This document shows positions 21,901-32,759 of a stretch of DNA of 64,000 nt, in pieces. The translations under genes and the position numbers were made by a program. Below the pieces are notes generated by a model. The model ran no database searches, had not been told where the DNA came from, and was given only the letters and a program-made list of their open reading frames with translations. The stretch comes from Nematostella vectensis. Its lineage: Eukaryota; Cnidaria; Anthozoa; Actiniaria; Edwardsiidae. The first letter of the stretch is position 1, and each line of letters opens with the position of its first letter. The stretch lies in assembly GCF_932526225.1 (NCBI RefSeq), contig NC_064035.1:12096566-12160565 (forward strand). The letters run 5' to 3'.

Positions 21901-24900
21901 TATAAAAAAAACTGAATAGCTAATTGTTAAAGGCAGATGTCCTTGGGTTAGTGGACTTTGCTAAACAGCCAGTGAATTTTTGTAACATAGGAAAAATGGG
22001 CTGTTTTCTAGCAATGCTGCCATTTATGCAGCATTTCATATCATTTACAGTATAATTATGAAGGTGTCATTATGGAGTGATTCTCACCTGTAGCCTTGCA
22101 TCAATATGCTCAATGTGATTGGCGTCCAAGAGAGCAATCTTTGATTGAATAGCAGACACTGCAGACTGATATCAATAAATGGAAAAGCAAACGATAGAAT
22201 AAAACAGAAACATTCTAAAGAAGTTGAAGTACATTAGTTTAATGAATGACTAGAAAAAAACACAGACAAGTTGTTTATACATTGTGCTCACTACATGTCG
22301 ATTCTAATTGGCTAAGAGTATGAGCTTTATTTTGAACAACACAATCTCAGGGTCTCCACTCAGATTAATGAATAATCAGCTAGCACATTAATGATTCTAG
22401 GCTCACAATGCATCTTGGGCCTAGGGCGTGAAGATTCAAAGGGAGAGGTGGCGTCTTTTGTTTCCATGAATATGTGTTACACTGGAATCAATGTTTAAGT
22501 GAAAAAACAATGTCTTGCCAAGTGTAATCAGTTTCTATTCCACTTATCTTGACAATGATTATTCTAAATATCATTAAAACGTCATCCAATAGTTGTTTAG
22601 AAGAACTAGTTGGTCTGCAAAAGGTGTGGCAGAATGAGGAAAATAAATCAACACAAGGTTGAACTGGTATGGTTTATGCCTCTCTGAAACAAAGTTGTTT
22701 CGATACATTGTGTTTTCCATTACAGTAGGGACTGTTTACTATAAAAAATAGAAGACGGCTGGGAGAGAAAAAGGGGGACCTTTGCAAAGGGAGTAACCCT
22801 AAATTGTTTAAAATGATGGTACCTGTTTTAACAATGATTGGTCCTTGTATACAGTATTGTTGTAAGCCTATGAGAAATTCTACATACCAAGAGACTTTTT
22901 TCTTTGATTTCTAGATCAGCAGTGATGGAAGACTGCAAAAAAGCACCACAGCAGTGAAAACTGTTCTAATTCACAAACAATAATAGCCCTTTATGCATCA
23001 ATTATGGGGATTGCACAATATGTTAAAATGACCCAAATGTTATTCAAATAGTTGTTTTCCATTGCTGACTTTGCTGGTGTTTTTATACTGGAAAAATAAC
23101 AGCCTCGAGTGATCGTAAATGCCATTTGGTCAGTTAATTTTCAGAAATGCACTGGAGGGAGTTTAAGGAGTACAGCATCTCATGCACCACTAGAATAGAA
23201 GGAAAAAAGTAACCAAAAGACTTTACACACTCATGAGTCACGATCATAACGACACACATACTGTAGTGTCATCAAAAACTCACTAGTGCATTGATTCCTG
23301 ATAACATCCACAGACAAATCACTGTCAAAACAAACCCGAGACATACCACCATATCTGTGTCATGGCCAAGTACTTTCTCCAATGTCTGAACCCTGTTCTC
23401 CAGTGCGCTGAGCTGAAGTGATAGGCATAATGTTAGTGTAAATAAAAAATTAACATGTTGTTGTTTTCTATGGGTTTAAGTGAGTGGAAATGTGGGTTTT
23501 GAAGGTGGGGTGGGGGATTTTGAAATTGTGCATACATCCAAATGAGTACCAAGGATTGGCTAAGGGGGAGATGTATGCAGTCAAAGGTAAAATATGGAAA
23601 AAGAGAATTGACCCACTTTTTAGTGGCCAAGGGGAGCGGGCACACCCCTGTGTAACTTCTTAGGATTAGTGTTGCTCAAACTTGAAGGTGGGTTCCGTGT
23701 ATCTTCAAGATATCTTCAAGGTATCTTTAAGATACACTGTATATAAAGGACATATGTATTCAAGAAGATATGACAAATGAATTAAGCCTTTTCTAGCAAA
23801 ACAAAGCTTCATACCTGAGAAACCTGATTGAACTTTGCATGCTCTGGTTTGTAGTACAACTCATAAGTGACAAAGTCACTCTTTGATGGAGGCTTGGCTT
23901 TAATGCTTTCATGTGATTTAAATGCTTCCAGCTGTGTCTGCAAGCGTCTAGGGATTCCATAAACTTTCAACTCAATGTTTCATAGCAAAATCATTTATCA
24001 AACAGTATTAACTTTCATTGTTTGAAAATAAAACTGATTTTGAAATGCAATTAGAAAAAAACTAAATTTCAGACCTGCAGCAGCTAAAGGATATCTCAAA
24101 CTAAACACAAGATTTTTGTTGTATGAAAAAAAAATACACTAATAATCATGGATAATAATCATGGTGAATTACTACTGCATGTGTACTTACTGGGACAAAC
24201 CACCTTGTGGTGAAGAAGAACTTTCCAAAACCTGTAAGAAATAGCAGCATAAAAGCACAGATAGCAATATATGCATACACCATGGAAAGTATCTCTTGGT
24301 TTTGTTAAATGATAGCATTTGTCAATTAATTTGACATGCACATAGCTGTCACTATCCACCAAAAAAACTTCGAGCTTTCAGACATAAAATGTTTCCTGAT
24401 GAAAAAAATTCATCATCATTTATCATTAATACAGGAATGTTTGATAATTTGCGTTGTTGCAGGCCGCATCTTTCAGGTAAATTAATTATGTGATTTTCAA
24501 TCAAGGTTTTGTGATTTCTGTGGAAGACATTTTAGTCAATAAACACCAACAAAATTTTCCATGATTTATGCAATGATTTCCGCCATTTTCCCCCAACTAT
24601 CAGAAGGCCAGTACATAGTTCCATATTTCAAATTACTCTACAGACTACAATATCTACATAAAAAATATTCATATTAAATGTGTATCATGTACCTTTTTCC
24701 CTAAAACTTTCTCCAAGTGAAGATCATGAAGCTGAAAAGAAAAAAATACACACAGTAACATACTTGTCAACCTCAGAAAATCACAAGGCTTGATATTTTT
24801 TGGGGGGAGGGGTAGGTATATTTATATTTGGGGAGGGGTGGAGTGTACCCTCAAAGGGGCTCGCTAAAGCAGTTAAATGGCTTTCCTGCTATTATTGAGC

Positions 24901-27900
24901 CAATCAGCAGGCGTTTGCCGCTCAGAAAGCTCTCGGCCACAATATAGATTTCAAATGTGTGTTCGGTTAGTGGCGCTACGAAAAAGAGAAAAATGGGCAA
25001 AATGTTGATTTTCTATAGAAGGATTTTAAGCTCCACGCTCCACACGGGAGAGCCGGAGTAGAGGTCCATAATCTTGAGACTCCCGCCTAATGCGGGAGAG
25101 TTAACAGGTATGCATTTTAATAAATTGTATATAAAACATTTGATCAAAATTCTGGTGTCATATTTCACTGTACCTGCTGTTGCAGAATTTTCACCTGTTG
25201 ATGAAAAAGGACATGATATCAGTTTTACACAAGCGGCCTGGTGTACTAATTTTGATGGCAATTTCTTGGAAAACCAAAATTTAAGAAATGAAATCAATTT
25301 TAAAATAATGTTTTTTGTTTAACGATTTTGCTCACAATATGTAAGAGCAATGTTTAAACACCTGAAAAAGTCCTGAATCGAACAGTACTGGAATATAAGC
25401 CTGGTCCTCTTGTTTGAGAGGTGCAGTCTGCACCACTGGGCTATTGCATCAATCTCTAATGGGAGGGGGGGGGACTTATGGTTTATTAAACACTTAAATG
25501 CCTTTGTTTGCTAGGAGTTGAAAGGTAACTACACTTTCAAAGTACATATAGACTAATGACATAAAAGAGCATAATAAATTATGGATACTTTCTATCCTTT
25601 CTGCAAACCACAGTGTATACCTCCTGAGCTAAGGCAACTGGAGAAAGCTTTTTTTCTTCTTCCTCGTCCTGCACAGTTCCCTTCAATGAGACAAAAATGA
25701 TATAATCACCATCCGTCATTATTTGTTTTTACTCCCAACATGCTGAATGACTTACATGTTCCAATTTTCTTCAAACTGTTAAGTCTTTCATATAACAACT
25801 CTATAAAACCAGAACTGATGAAAAATTGGTGTTTTGAGTGCACTTAAATGTTTGAGGTCATTGGACATTCTCTCCTGCCAGGTTGATTAGGTTCTGTTGA
25901 AAAGATTGCTAAAAATACCAATTTTCAGCCTGTAGGTTTTTAATCTCTAAGGTTCTTATAAGTGGGTAATATTTTATCAAAAACCTGATCAACTAATAAA
26001 AAAATGGAGCATTTTTGTTGCTCCTGGCCCTTGTGAGGTTGGGCTGAATTCCAGTAATTGAAGCAGTAAGTTTATTACTAAACTGAACATCAACTGCAAA
26101 ACATGTGTCGTAAAATGGGATCAACATACTTCAAATGAGATCAACAGAGCTTGTGTATGACATAGGTACTTCAAATAAAATCAATGGAGCTTGTGTATGA
26201 CCTAGGTACCTTGATTTGATCAAGCTCTTCTGCAAGCTCCCTCATCTCATGCTGTAGTCGCTGATACTTTTGTTCAGGTGTCTCCTTCTCACTTGCATCA
26301 CCTATGATCTCATATTCTGATCTTGTGCGGTAGCCTTTTATCTTTCTTAGCCCAATTCCATCAGAAAAATCTAAAAGGAAAATATCAACCCCATCAGAAA
26401 TTCTTTGAATAAGTGAGCAGACTTGCCTTTATGATATATTTGGCTAGGGCAAATCTAATGGCAAGTACAAATGAATACAAAATAGCAGGTGCACATAGGT
26501 CTAAATATAAGGGCATACTATCTATTCTGTTCTACCATTCTACCAGCTGTTGTTACATGACTGTTGTTTTCTTACTGATTGGCATGAGCTTATGCCAGCA
26601 CAAGTTTGTTCCATGTCATAAAATTCATTGTTCATTTCCTGATGCCAATCAGACATGAGTGCTGGTTCTAAACTCAGTTATTTTACTGGTTCATGTAAAC
26701 ATATTATTTTTCCTTGCTTGCATTTGCTATACTGCTTTGATACATTTGGTGAACAAACAATGATTATCAATTAAAAAATAGACAACTTATTAACAAACCA
26801 CCTTTACTGATCAAGAATGTACTGGTTATCGAGGGTAAATTGTACCCTTGATAACCAGTACATTTGTAACTCTAAAGGTAAACTTAAATTTTATTGCACT
26901 AACAATATGGTTCATTTAAGGAAACATACCTATCCCACTTGAATCCAGATACTTTCCCTGGAATCTATTGAACGCTTGGTTTGTATCAACACTTAGGACT
27001 TCCACATTTTCGTCAGCATCATCATTCTATTAAAAAAAAACATTCTCCATGATGCACACACAGAAAGCTCAGAAACAATAGTGCAAGTCTCTGTGCCATC
27101 AACTTTCCTGGACTTTCTTTAAGTCTCCTGGATTTTGGTTATGACTCTTGAATTTTCTTGGACATAGATTAACATTATCATTGGTTCGTCATACTGTATC
27201 GTCATACTGTATGATATATTATATTAGCAGCCTGTGGTATTTTTAGGAGGTGTTCACATAAAAATAGTATGGTTAAAGTAACCATACTATTCAAATTAAG
27301 TGCTCCCTTAAAATAATGTTTAAAAAAGTAAGGTTGATGGTTGAATTAAAAACTATGTACAATAAGAATACAAAATTGTAAGCTATATACAATCATCATT
27401 CTATATAAAACATTAAACATGGTATTTAATACAAGTAGTATTTAATATCGTTAATTTATTATAACAAATCTGCCACCTATGCCACATTTAATGCCCAAAA
27501 AGAAGCTAAAACAGCAAAAGCATTAGAAGCAACAAGGTTTAGAGTTAAGAATATTATGATAGGAGGAGCATTTAGTACAGACAGGCTGAACTGCCAAATT
27601 TTAGGTCAATGATTGGGTGTCTACAAAACGAAGACCTAAAGCCTAATACCTAAAACCTGTGACCCAAAAAGCTACGACCCACCAAAAATTGCAGTTATTA
27701 TTTAGTCTACCTAGTTTTTGTGCTTTTCATGAAAGAAATATTCTCATTTGCGGGTGCCAATGAACAAACCATTTTCAACGTTGTTATTTGTCCCATTGAA
27801 AATGGTAGTTGAACTCATTTTTCAAACACGCTCCTTTGCCCAAAAAATTATCTCGAAAACTCTTCCAATAACCTAACAGAACCGGTAATTTAGAGAAACG

Positions 27901-30769
27901 CCCCCATTATAATTTCCAAAGTTAATAAAGAATAGATTAGCTAAATAATTATTGAAATCCTTGTTTTGTTGATGTCTGTAGACAACTTGCACTCCAAACA
28001 TTGTGGCATGGGCATTTTTCGAAAGAAAGACACAAAACAAGTAAATAAAGTCTCATTTTGTAGAAAAACTTCTAATTATTTCGCAAAGCTTTTTTTTTTT
28101 AGGCGCACTGTGACAGGTAAATGTCAAATCATTTGACAGAGATTAAACCTCATTGGTTGAAAGGAAATCCCATAAAATGATGTTAGCCTTGATTAGCCCA
28201 CTTTTTACCGGGCAGTGGAATGTTTTTTTCTGTGATGAAAACTTTCTACAACTCAACACAACTAGAACATAAAGCAATTTCCTGAAAGTTAGCGGGCAAT
28301 TAAGATTTTTGAAGAAACACCCGAAAAGTTTACTGGGTGAGTTTATCGGCATTTTAAGAAACGACCATCTGGAAACACAATGTAGTGCTTATCCCTATTT
28401 CCCAATTTAAAAAAAGAAAACAAATTGAACTAGCTAATTATCTCATAAGGATCAGTGATTCCACATGAAACTTCCAAGCTGTGTAGCCATTTTGGGAAAC
28501 AAGGAAGGCTTAATAATAACGGCAACACTTTAGTGGTCGTAGCTTTTGGGGTCACATGTTTTAGGTTTTAGGTCTTCGTTTTGTTGATACCCGTAAAGGA
28601 TTATATAAAGTAGCTTGAAAAAGTTCAGTGCAACATTTAGGAAATAATGTGTTAAGGTACTAGCACCGGCTATTTTGGGGTATTTTGGGCTTGTTATAAA
28701 ATTGAACTGCCATGGAATTGATCAAAACTGACTACAGATATAGAAAGAATAGTTACTAAAGAGAACTGTGACAAGTGAGTCTAGTGTTTTTGATGGTAAT
28801 AAACTTGTCCATACAGGTACTAAAAATTACCAAGTAGCATTTATAATAAAGTCAGTCTTTATATTCATGCCAATAAGAAAGTGGTAGGAGCTTAGTGTTA
28901 ACTAGTCGTTCTTGATTATATTTTGTCATCCCAGCTAAGAATCAGAATGTATTTAGTTGCTCTCCTCTGTAGGTTTTCTACTTTATTTATTTCATTAATA
29001 GATGGCAGGGACCACACCTTGTTAGCGTAGCCTACTAGTGGTATTACAAAGGTTAGATATAAGTAATAGCCTGCATGTTTGCATAGCGGATGACTTTCGG
29101 CTATGATGACAAAGATCATGAACAATAGGTTGCCGTTTGTGGGTCACTGACACTCTGAACTATTAAATCTCAGCTGCCAGTCTTTACTCCAGCAACTAAC
29201 GTTTTCTAAATCCCCTTGTTGACTAGCACACTTAGTGTCATCAGCAACAAGGGCGACTTGACAATCTACTACAGAGGGCAGGTCATTCACTATATTCCCC
29301 TATATTCTCAGGCTGATTTGTATTCCCTTAGGTATTCTTGGAGATCCTTAACCTTTTTCAAAGTCCAGGAGAAATTCATTTGCTTTTTTCCACTGGATTT
29401 TGAGAGATTTTGGATTTAAAGATTCAGGGATATAATTTTGAACAAGTCCCTACACCTTTAGCTTCAGGGGGTGTTGGATTGTTTAATGACGACTCTCTCG
29501 ATTAAGCAATCTGAAATAAGACTTGAACAACTGCATACCAAGCCCTGTGGATAGAAATATGCATTGAGGGGAAAAAACATAGTGCTTGGTGTTTTCGCCT
29601 GACCAGTTTCTAAAATATTTTGAAAACAAAATAGAGAAAATTATATCCTCCTGGAAAAGAGTCTGCGTTTTGGGTGATGCAAATTTGGACCTTTTGAAAA
29701 GTGAATGCTGTCAATATTCATGAAATAACCTGATACCCTGAAGAAGTCTTGATTAGTGAGTAAAAGGGTTGTTCGAGTGCATTACTCAATGTGCTTTTGT
29801 CATTCCATCTTCTCGGCCAAACCGGCTGTCGGTAAAAATTTGCTCATGTGAACATAGATTTCGTGGTGAAATACACGTTTGGTTGTCAAATGAATATAGA
29901 TTTTTAGGGGTGATGTTTACCGGAAACGAGATTTATAGTGTCAGTGTCATGTGTTGGAACTGCAAATGTTTCGAAGGTCAAAAGTTTGGTTGTTCTGAGC
30001 AAGGCTGTGCTTTGGCAGTGCTATGTTTATGTCGTACTCCTTTCAGTAGCAATAAAAAATTGTGTATTTGTTTTGGACTCTGTTTATGGGTTTACCGCCG
30101 GGGCAATGTAATAAATAGAAGTATTGTATTGAAATTTAAGTTTTTTTAAGTCATGTTATTTAGAAATAGATTCGCTGTCAACCCTTAATTATGCTTTAAG
30201 AAATGGAAGTGCTTTCTTCTGCTTTCCCTTTGTCCATTACCACAATTCCGTGGGGTTGATTTCGGGGACTCCTCGGTATCGTTTCGGGTCCCGGGATCAG
30301 TTGGGGTACTTTTAGGGATCATTTCGGGTCCTGTACAACACTCCCTCATGTGAACACCCCCTTAGACAGTAGCAAGGGTAGAATCACTATTACTGTAAAT
30401 TGAACAGGCAAGATTGGCGAGTGGTGATTAAATTAAATTGTGCTCTATTTCTTAGTAGATGTTCCAATTACTGCAAAAAAGCAAGATCCCGAACACAATT
30501 CTTTTCTCGTCACAAATCAAAAAATTGATATCTCATGTTATATACTACGGTACTGTACCTGGGAACTTTTGTCTTCATCGGTAACCACATCAGGCGTCTC
30601 AAATACGTCTTGTTGATTATCCTGTAGAATTAAAAGCAACCATCGGATTTTAAATTTTCAAATGATTCGTATGGGAATTTATGGTGTTAAGAAGGCTAAA
30701 CAATCTGAAAAAAGCCGAATTTTTACTTACAATTCCTGGGAGGTTTTCGTATTTACCTCTGGCGGCCAT
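18915..30769 (-). CDS. DCTN2: Dynactin subunit 2 (dynamitin)
   Basis: Sixteen exons on the minus strand: 30769-30731, 30621-30559, 27026-26930, 26370-26210, 25680-25621, 24731-24693, 24231-24191, 23947-23815, 23412-23347, 22932-22888, 22165-22088, 21818-21747, 21647-21585, 21165-21126, 20754-20663, 19016-18915; 396 aa, near the vertebrate length. The N-terminus MAARGKYENLPGI matches the dynamitin start. DFSDGIGLRKIKGYRTRSEY and KETPEQKYQRLQHEMRELAE match its conserved N-terminal block. DFVTYELYYKPEHAKFNQ matches VTYELHSRPEQDKF, and the rest is coiled coil ending KIDARIAALLAKVDKR. Dynamitin forms the shoulder of the dynactin complex and links the p150 arm to the Arp1 filament, so it acts in the cytoplasm in dynein transport. 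The start codon lies head-to-head with the 14-3-3 gene. All exon phases agree. Confidence 0.96.
19279..19343. repeat. Short inverted repeat CTCGAGGATCCAG
   Basis: CTCGAGGATCCAG (19279-19291) and its exact complement (19331-19343) are separated by 39 bases, in the last DCTN2 intron just beside the 77-bp array. The spacer contains GCGCTGATC and GATCAG, so further pairing is possible. Confidence 0.7.
19360..20270 (-). repeat. 77-bp minisatellite in the last DCTN2 intron
   Basis: Roughly 11-12 tandem units rich in GATGAT, each containing ACTGAATATACTGAAGCTGA. The spacing between successive unit marks (19404, 19481, 19558) is 77 bases. Because 77 is not a multiple of three, one reading frame walks through all three frames every 231 bases. 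No stop codon occurs on the minus strand in any of them, giving a 355-codon artefactual frame of His/Gln/Ser/Ile. Flanking (GATGAT)n simple repeat extends to about 20350 and 19080. Confidence 0.93.
26816..26864. repeat. Perfect-type hairpin in DCTN2 intron 3
   Basis: The arm AATGTACTGGTTATCGAGGG and its complement are separated by only about 10 bases, with one G/T wobble. Stem about 22 bp. No flanking duplication seen. Possibly the smallest relic of a foldback element. Confidence 0.6.
27615..28594. mobile_element. Inverted-repeat element in DCTN2 intron 2
   Basis: Ends of about 60 bp are imperfectly complementary. The left end contains AAAACGAAGACCTAAA, ACCTAAAACCTGTGACCC and AGCTACGACC. The right end carries the complements in order, with a 6-base indel. 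There is no reading frame of note inside. A clear target duplication was not found. Confidence 0.55.
28905..29280 (-). mobile_element. LINE reverse-transcriptase remnant in DCTN2 intron 2
   Basis: A minus-strand frame contains LYLTFVIPLVGYANKVWS and INKVENLQRRATKYIL. This is the usual C-terminal block of CR1/L2-like reverse transcriptases (YxxxVRPxLEYxxxVWsP, then lExiQRRatr). Upstream bases to about 29280 continue the similarity in broken frames. Same strand as DCTN2. Confidence 0.75.
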
Positions 30770-31637
30770 ATTGGTTAGGAGCAGAGTAACCAGGCCAGCA
30801 GAGCCCCCTAGCAGAGCCAAGTCCTCCGGGGTCCGTCAAGCGCAAAAGAAGACACAAATACAACACACATACACTCAACCACACATACACACAAAATAAT
30901 TAGCAACAGCGGCTACGCCCTAAAAACTACAAAGACAGTTTGAAAGGATTCCGATGATAAATTGGGCAAGATATATGTACGAGGTGAAAAATGGGAGACA
31001 TAATAAAATCCTCCCATCATCTTCTTGGGTTTCTTCCTCGCGTCTAGAGGAGAAGCTCATAAAAATAAAACACTCGGAAAAAACAAGGTTGTTTTCCTGA
31101 GCATAAATACTTAAAAGCGCTATTTTTTTATATAATTTTCTTATACAGTAACAATCCAGTCGTTACCCACGACTGGGTGTGACAGGAAATTTGAATTATT
31201 CATTAGCAGCGTTGGATGAAATATGAAATGGCTCTCTGGTTCTCTGAAAGGGCGGAATTTGGCGGTTATAAGAAGTATAAAATATTCATATTACGATCTA
31301 GCTGAAATTAATCTGACGGTGACCCTCTAGAGTGCCCCCAGACACTTGTAAGCTTATTAGAATGTTCTGGCGCGGCTACAGTATGTACATTTCATTACCT
31401 TTTTTTGTGTGTTAAAGGAATGCATAATGAATTTGACGGAAAGCATAACACACCCTCTTGAATATATACGGAACATGTACCCCGGATTGAAGAAAGCTTT
31501 TTGATTGGTCAAACCGCGGAATTTAAAATGAATGCACAGCACGTGACCTTACTTCCAATCAGACAGCTCCCGGCTTCGATCTTTTGCAAAGATTCGTCGT
31601 GTGCAGTGGGGAAAAAGGTTAGACTTAAATCTACAAA
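30770..31637. promoter_or_regulatory. Shared divergent promoter region, DCTN2 / 14-3-3
   Basis: 868 bases between two start codons that point away from each other. It includes CCAAT-type motifs at about 31503 (ATTGG) and 31554 (CCAAT), and a TTTGGCGG box at about 31258-31265. The part next to 14-3-3 has no reading frame. Either gene could have a 5' UTR intron here; none was convincing. Confidence 0.4.
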
Positions 31638-32384
31638 ATGGACCCGAACTTCGTCAGCAAATGCTCTAGGGAAGAGCTTATCCATTTGGCGAAGATGGCC
31701 GAACAAGCTGAACGCTACGATGATATGGTTAACGCTATGAGCGCTGTGACGAAGGAAGGGAAGCCTCTAAATGACGAGGAAAGGAACTTACTGTCCGTCG
31801 CCTACAAGAACGTGGTGGGAGCTAGGCGTTCGTCTTGGCGAGTAATCTCCAGCATGGAGCAAAAAGCCCCAGAAGAGATGGCGGCACTCACTAAGAAATA
31901 TCGAGAAGATATAACGAACGAGCTAAATGGAAAATGCGCCGAGGTGCTTGATATTTTAGAAAACTACTTACTCAAGGACGGCCAAGATGATATTAATACC
32001 GAGGCTAAGGTGTTTTACCTTAAGATGAGGGGAGACTACCACCGATATTTAGTCGAGGTTGCCGAGGGAGATAGCAGGAAAGAAAATATCGAAAAATCCA
32101 GGGAAGCATACAAAGATGCAAGCGCCAAGGCAGAAGAATTGTCACCGTCCCATCCCATCCGACTCGGACTGGCTCTGAATTTCTCAGTATTTTACTACGA
32201 GATTGAGAACAAGCCACCGGAGGCATGTAAACTTGCAAAGGAGGCATTCGACGACGCGATTGCAGTCTTGGATAACTTGAAGGATGAATCGTACAAGGAC
32301 AGTACACTTATTATGCAGCTTCTCCGGGATAATCTAACGCTGTGGACGTCGGAGCAAGACCAAGAAGGACAGGACGATGATTAG
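31638..32384 (+). CDS. 14-3-3 protein, single-exon CDS
   Basis: 248 aa from one uninterrupted exon. Both family signatures are present: [20 protein letters not shown] near residues 42-60 and [20 protein letters not shown] near the C-terminus. So are the phosphopeptide-binding residues in RGDYHRYL (Arg and Tyr) and the block [18 protein letters not shown]. The acidic tail ends QEGQDDD. 14-3-3 dimers bind phosphoserine/phosphothreonine motifs and regulate kinases and trafficking in the cytosol. The [15 protein letters not shown] stretch is closer to the zeta-type than the epsilon-type. The lack of introns, in a window where other genes are split into up to 16 exons, suggests origin by retroposition or ancestral intron loss. 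The frame is intact and its neighbourhood includes promoter-like motifs, so it looks functional. Confidence 0.97.
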   Translation: MDPNFVSKCSREELIHLAKMAEQAERYDDMVNAMSAVTKEGKPLNDEERNLLSVAYKNVVGARRSSWRVISSMEQKAPEEMAALTKKYREDITNELNGKCAEVLDILENYLLKDGQDDINTEAKVFYLKMRGDYHRYLVEVAEGDSRKENIEKSREAYKDASAKAEELSPSHPIRLGLALNFSVFYYEIENKPPEACKLAKEAFDDAIAVLDNLKDESYKDSTLIMQLLRDNLTLWTSEQDQEGQDDD

Positions 32385-32749
32385 CAAGTTGCCATTTCCG
32401 AGGAATTTTACAGTCATGTACTAAAAGAGGTACTAGCTTGGCCAATGCTAGATAAACAAAAGTCTTTGGTTCGTAAAATATTTTTGTTCACTGCTTTTCA
32501 AGCCGAACTTTTCCGATTATCTCGCATTGTTCTTGACATAGCTGCCAATACGAACGTTGACAAATACCCCCATAGAGAAGTGCCTTCTTTCTTGTTTGTG
32601 TGTTCGTATAAAAACACATCTGATTATTGCCGGCATCTAAAAAATTACTCTATCTATGCATAGCGTATTTAAATTCCATAGAATTCCAACAAATGTGTAA
32701 CGGCAGTTCTGGTTAGGTTGTATTGTACGCAAAGTGTTTCAGTATTTTG

Positions 32750-32755
32750 AATAAA
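32750..32755 (+). promoter_or_regulatory. Candidate polyadenylation signal, 14-3-3
   Basis: AATAAA about 365 bases after the 14-3-3 stop codon, on the correct strand and before any other feature. Confidence 0.5.
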
Positions 32756-32759
32756 GCGA

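Noticed and set aside
25380-25450. Possible tRNA (GCCTGGTCCTCTTG... with TTTGAGAGGTGCAGTC)
   Set aside because: Neither a cloverleaf with proper A/B boxes nor an acceptor stem could be formed.
29769-30149. 126-codon cysteine-rich plus-strand frame in DCTN2 intron 2
   Set aside because: It lacks a proper ATG start, has no recognisable cysteine spacing, and lies antisense in an intron.
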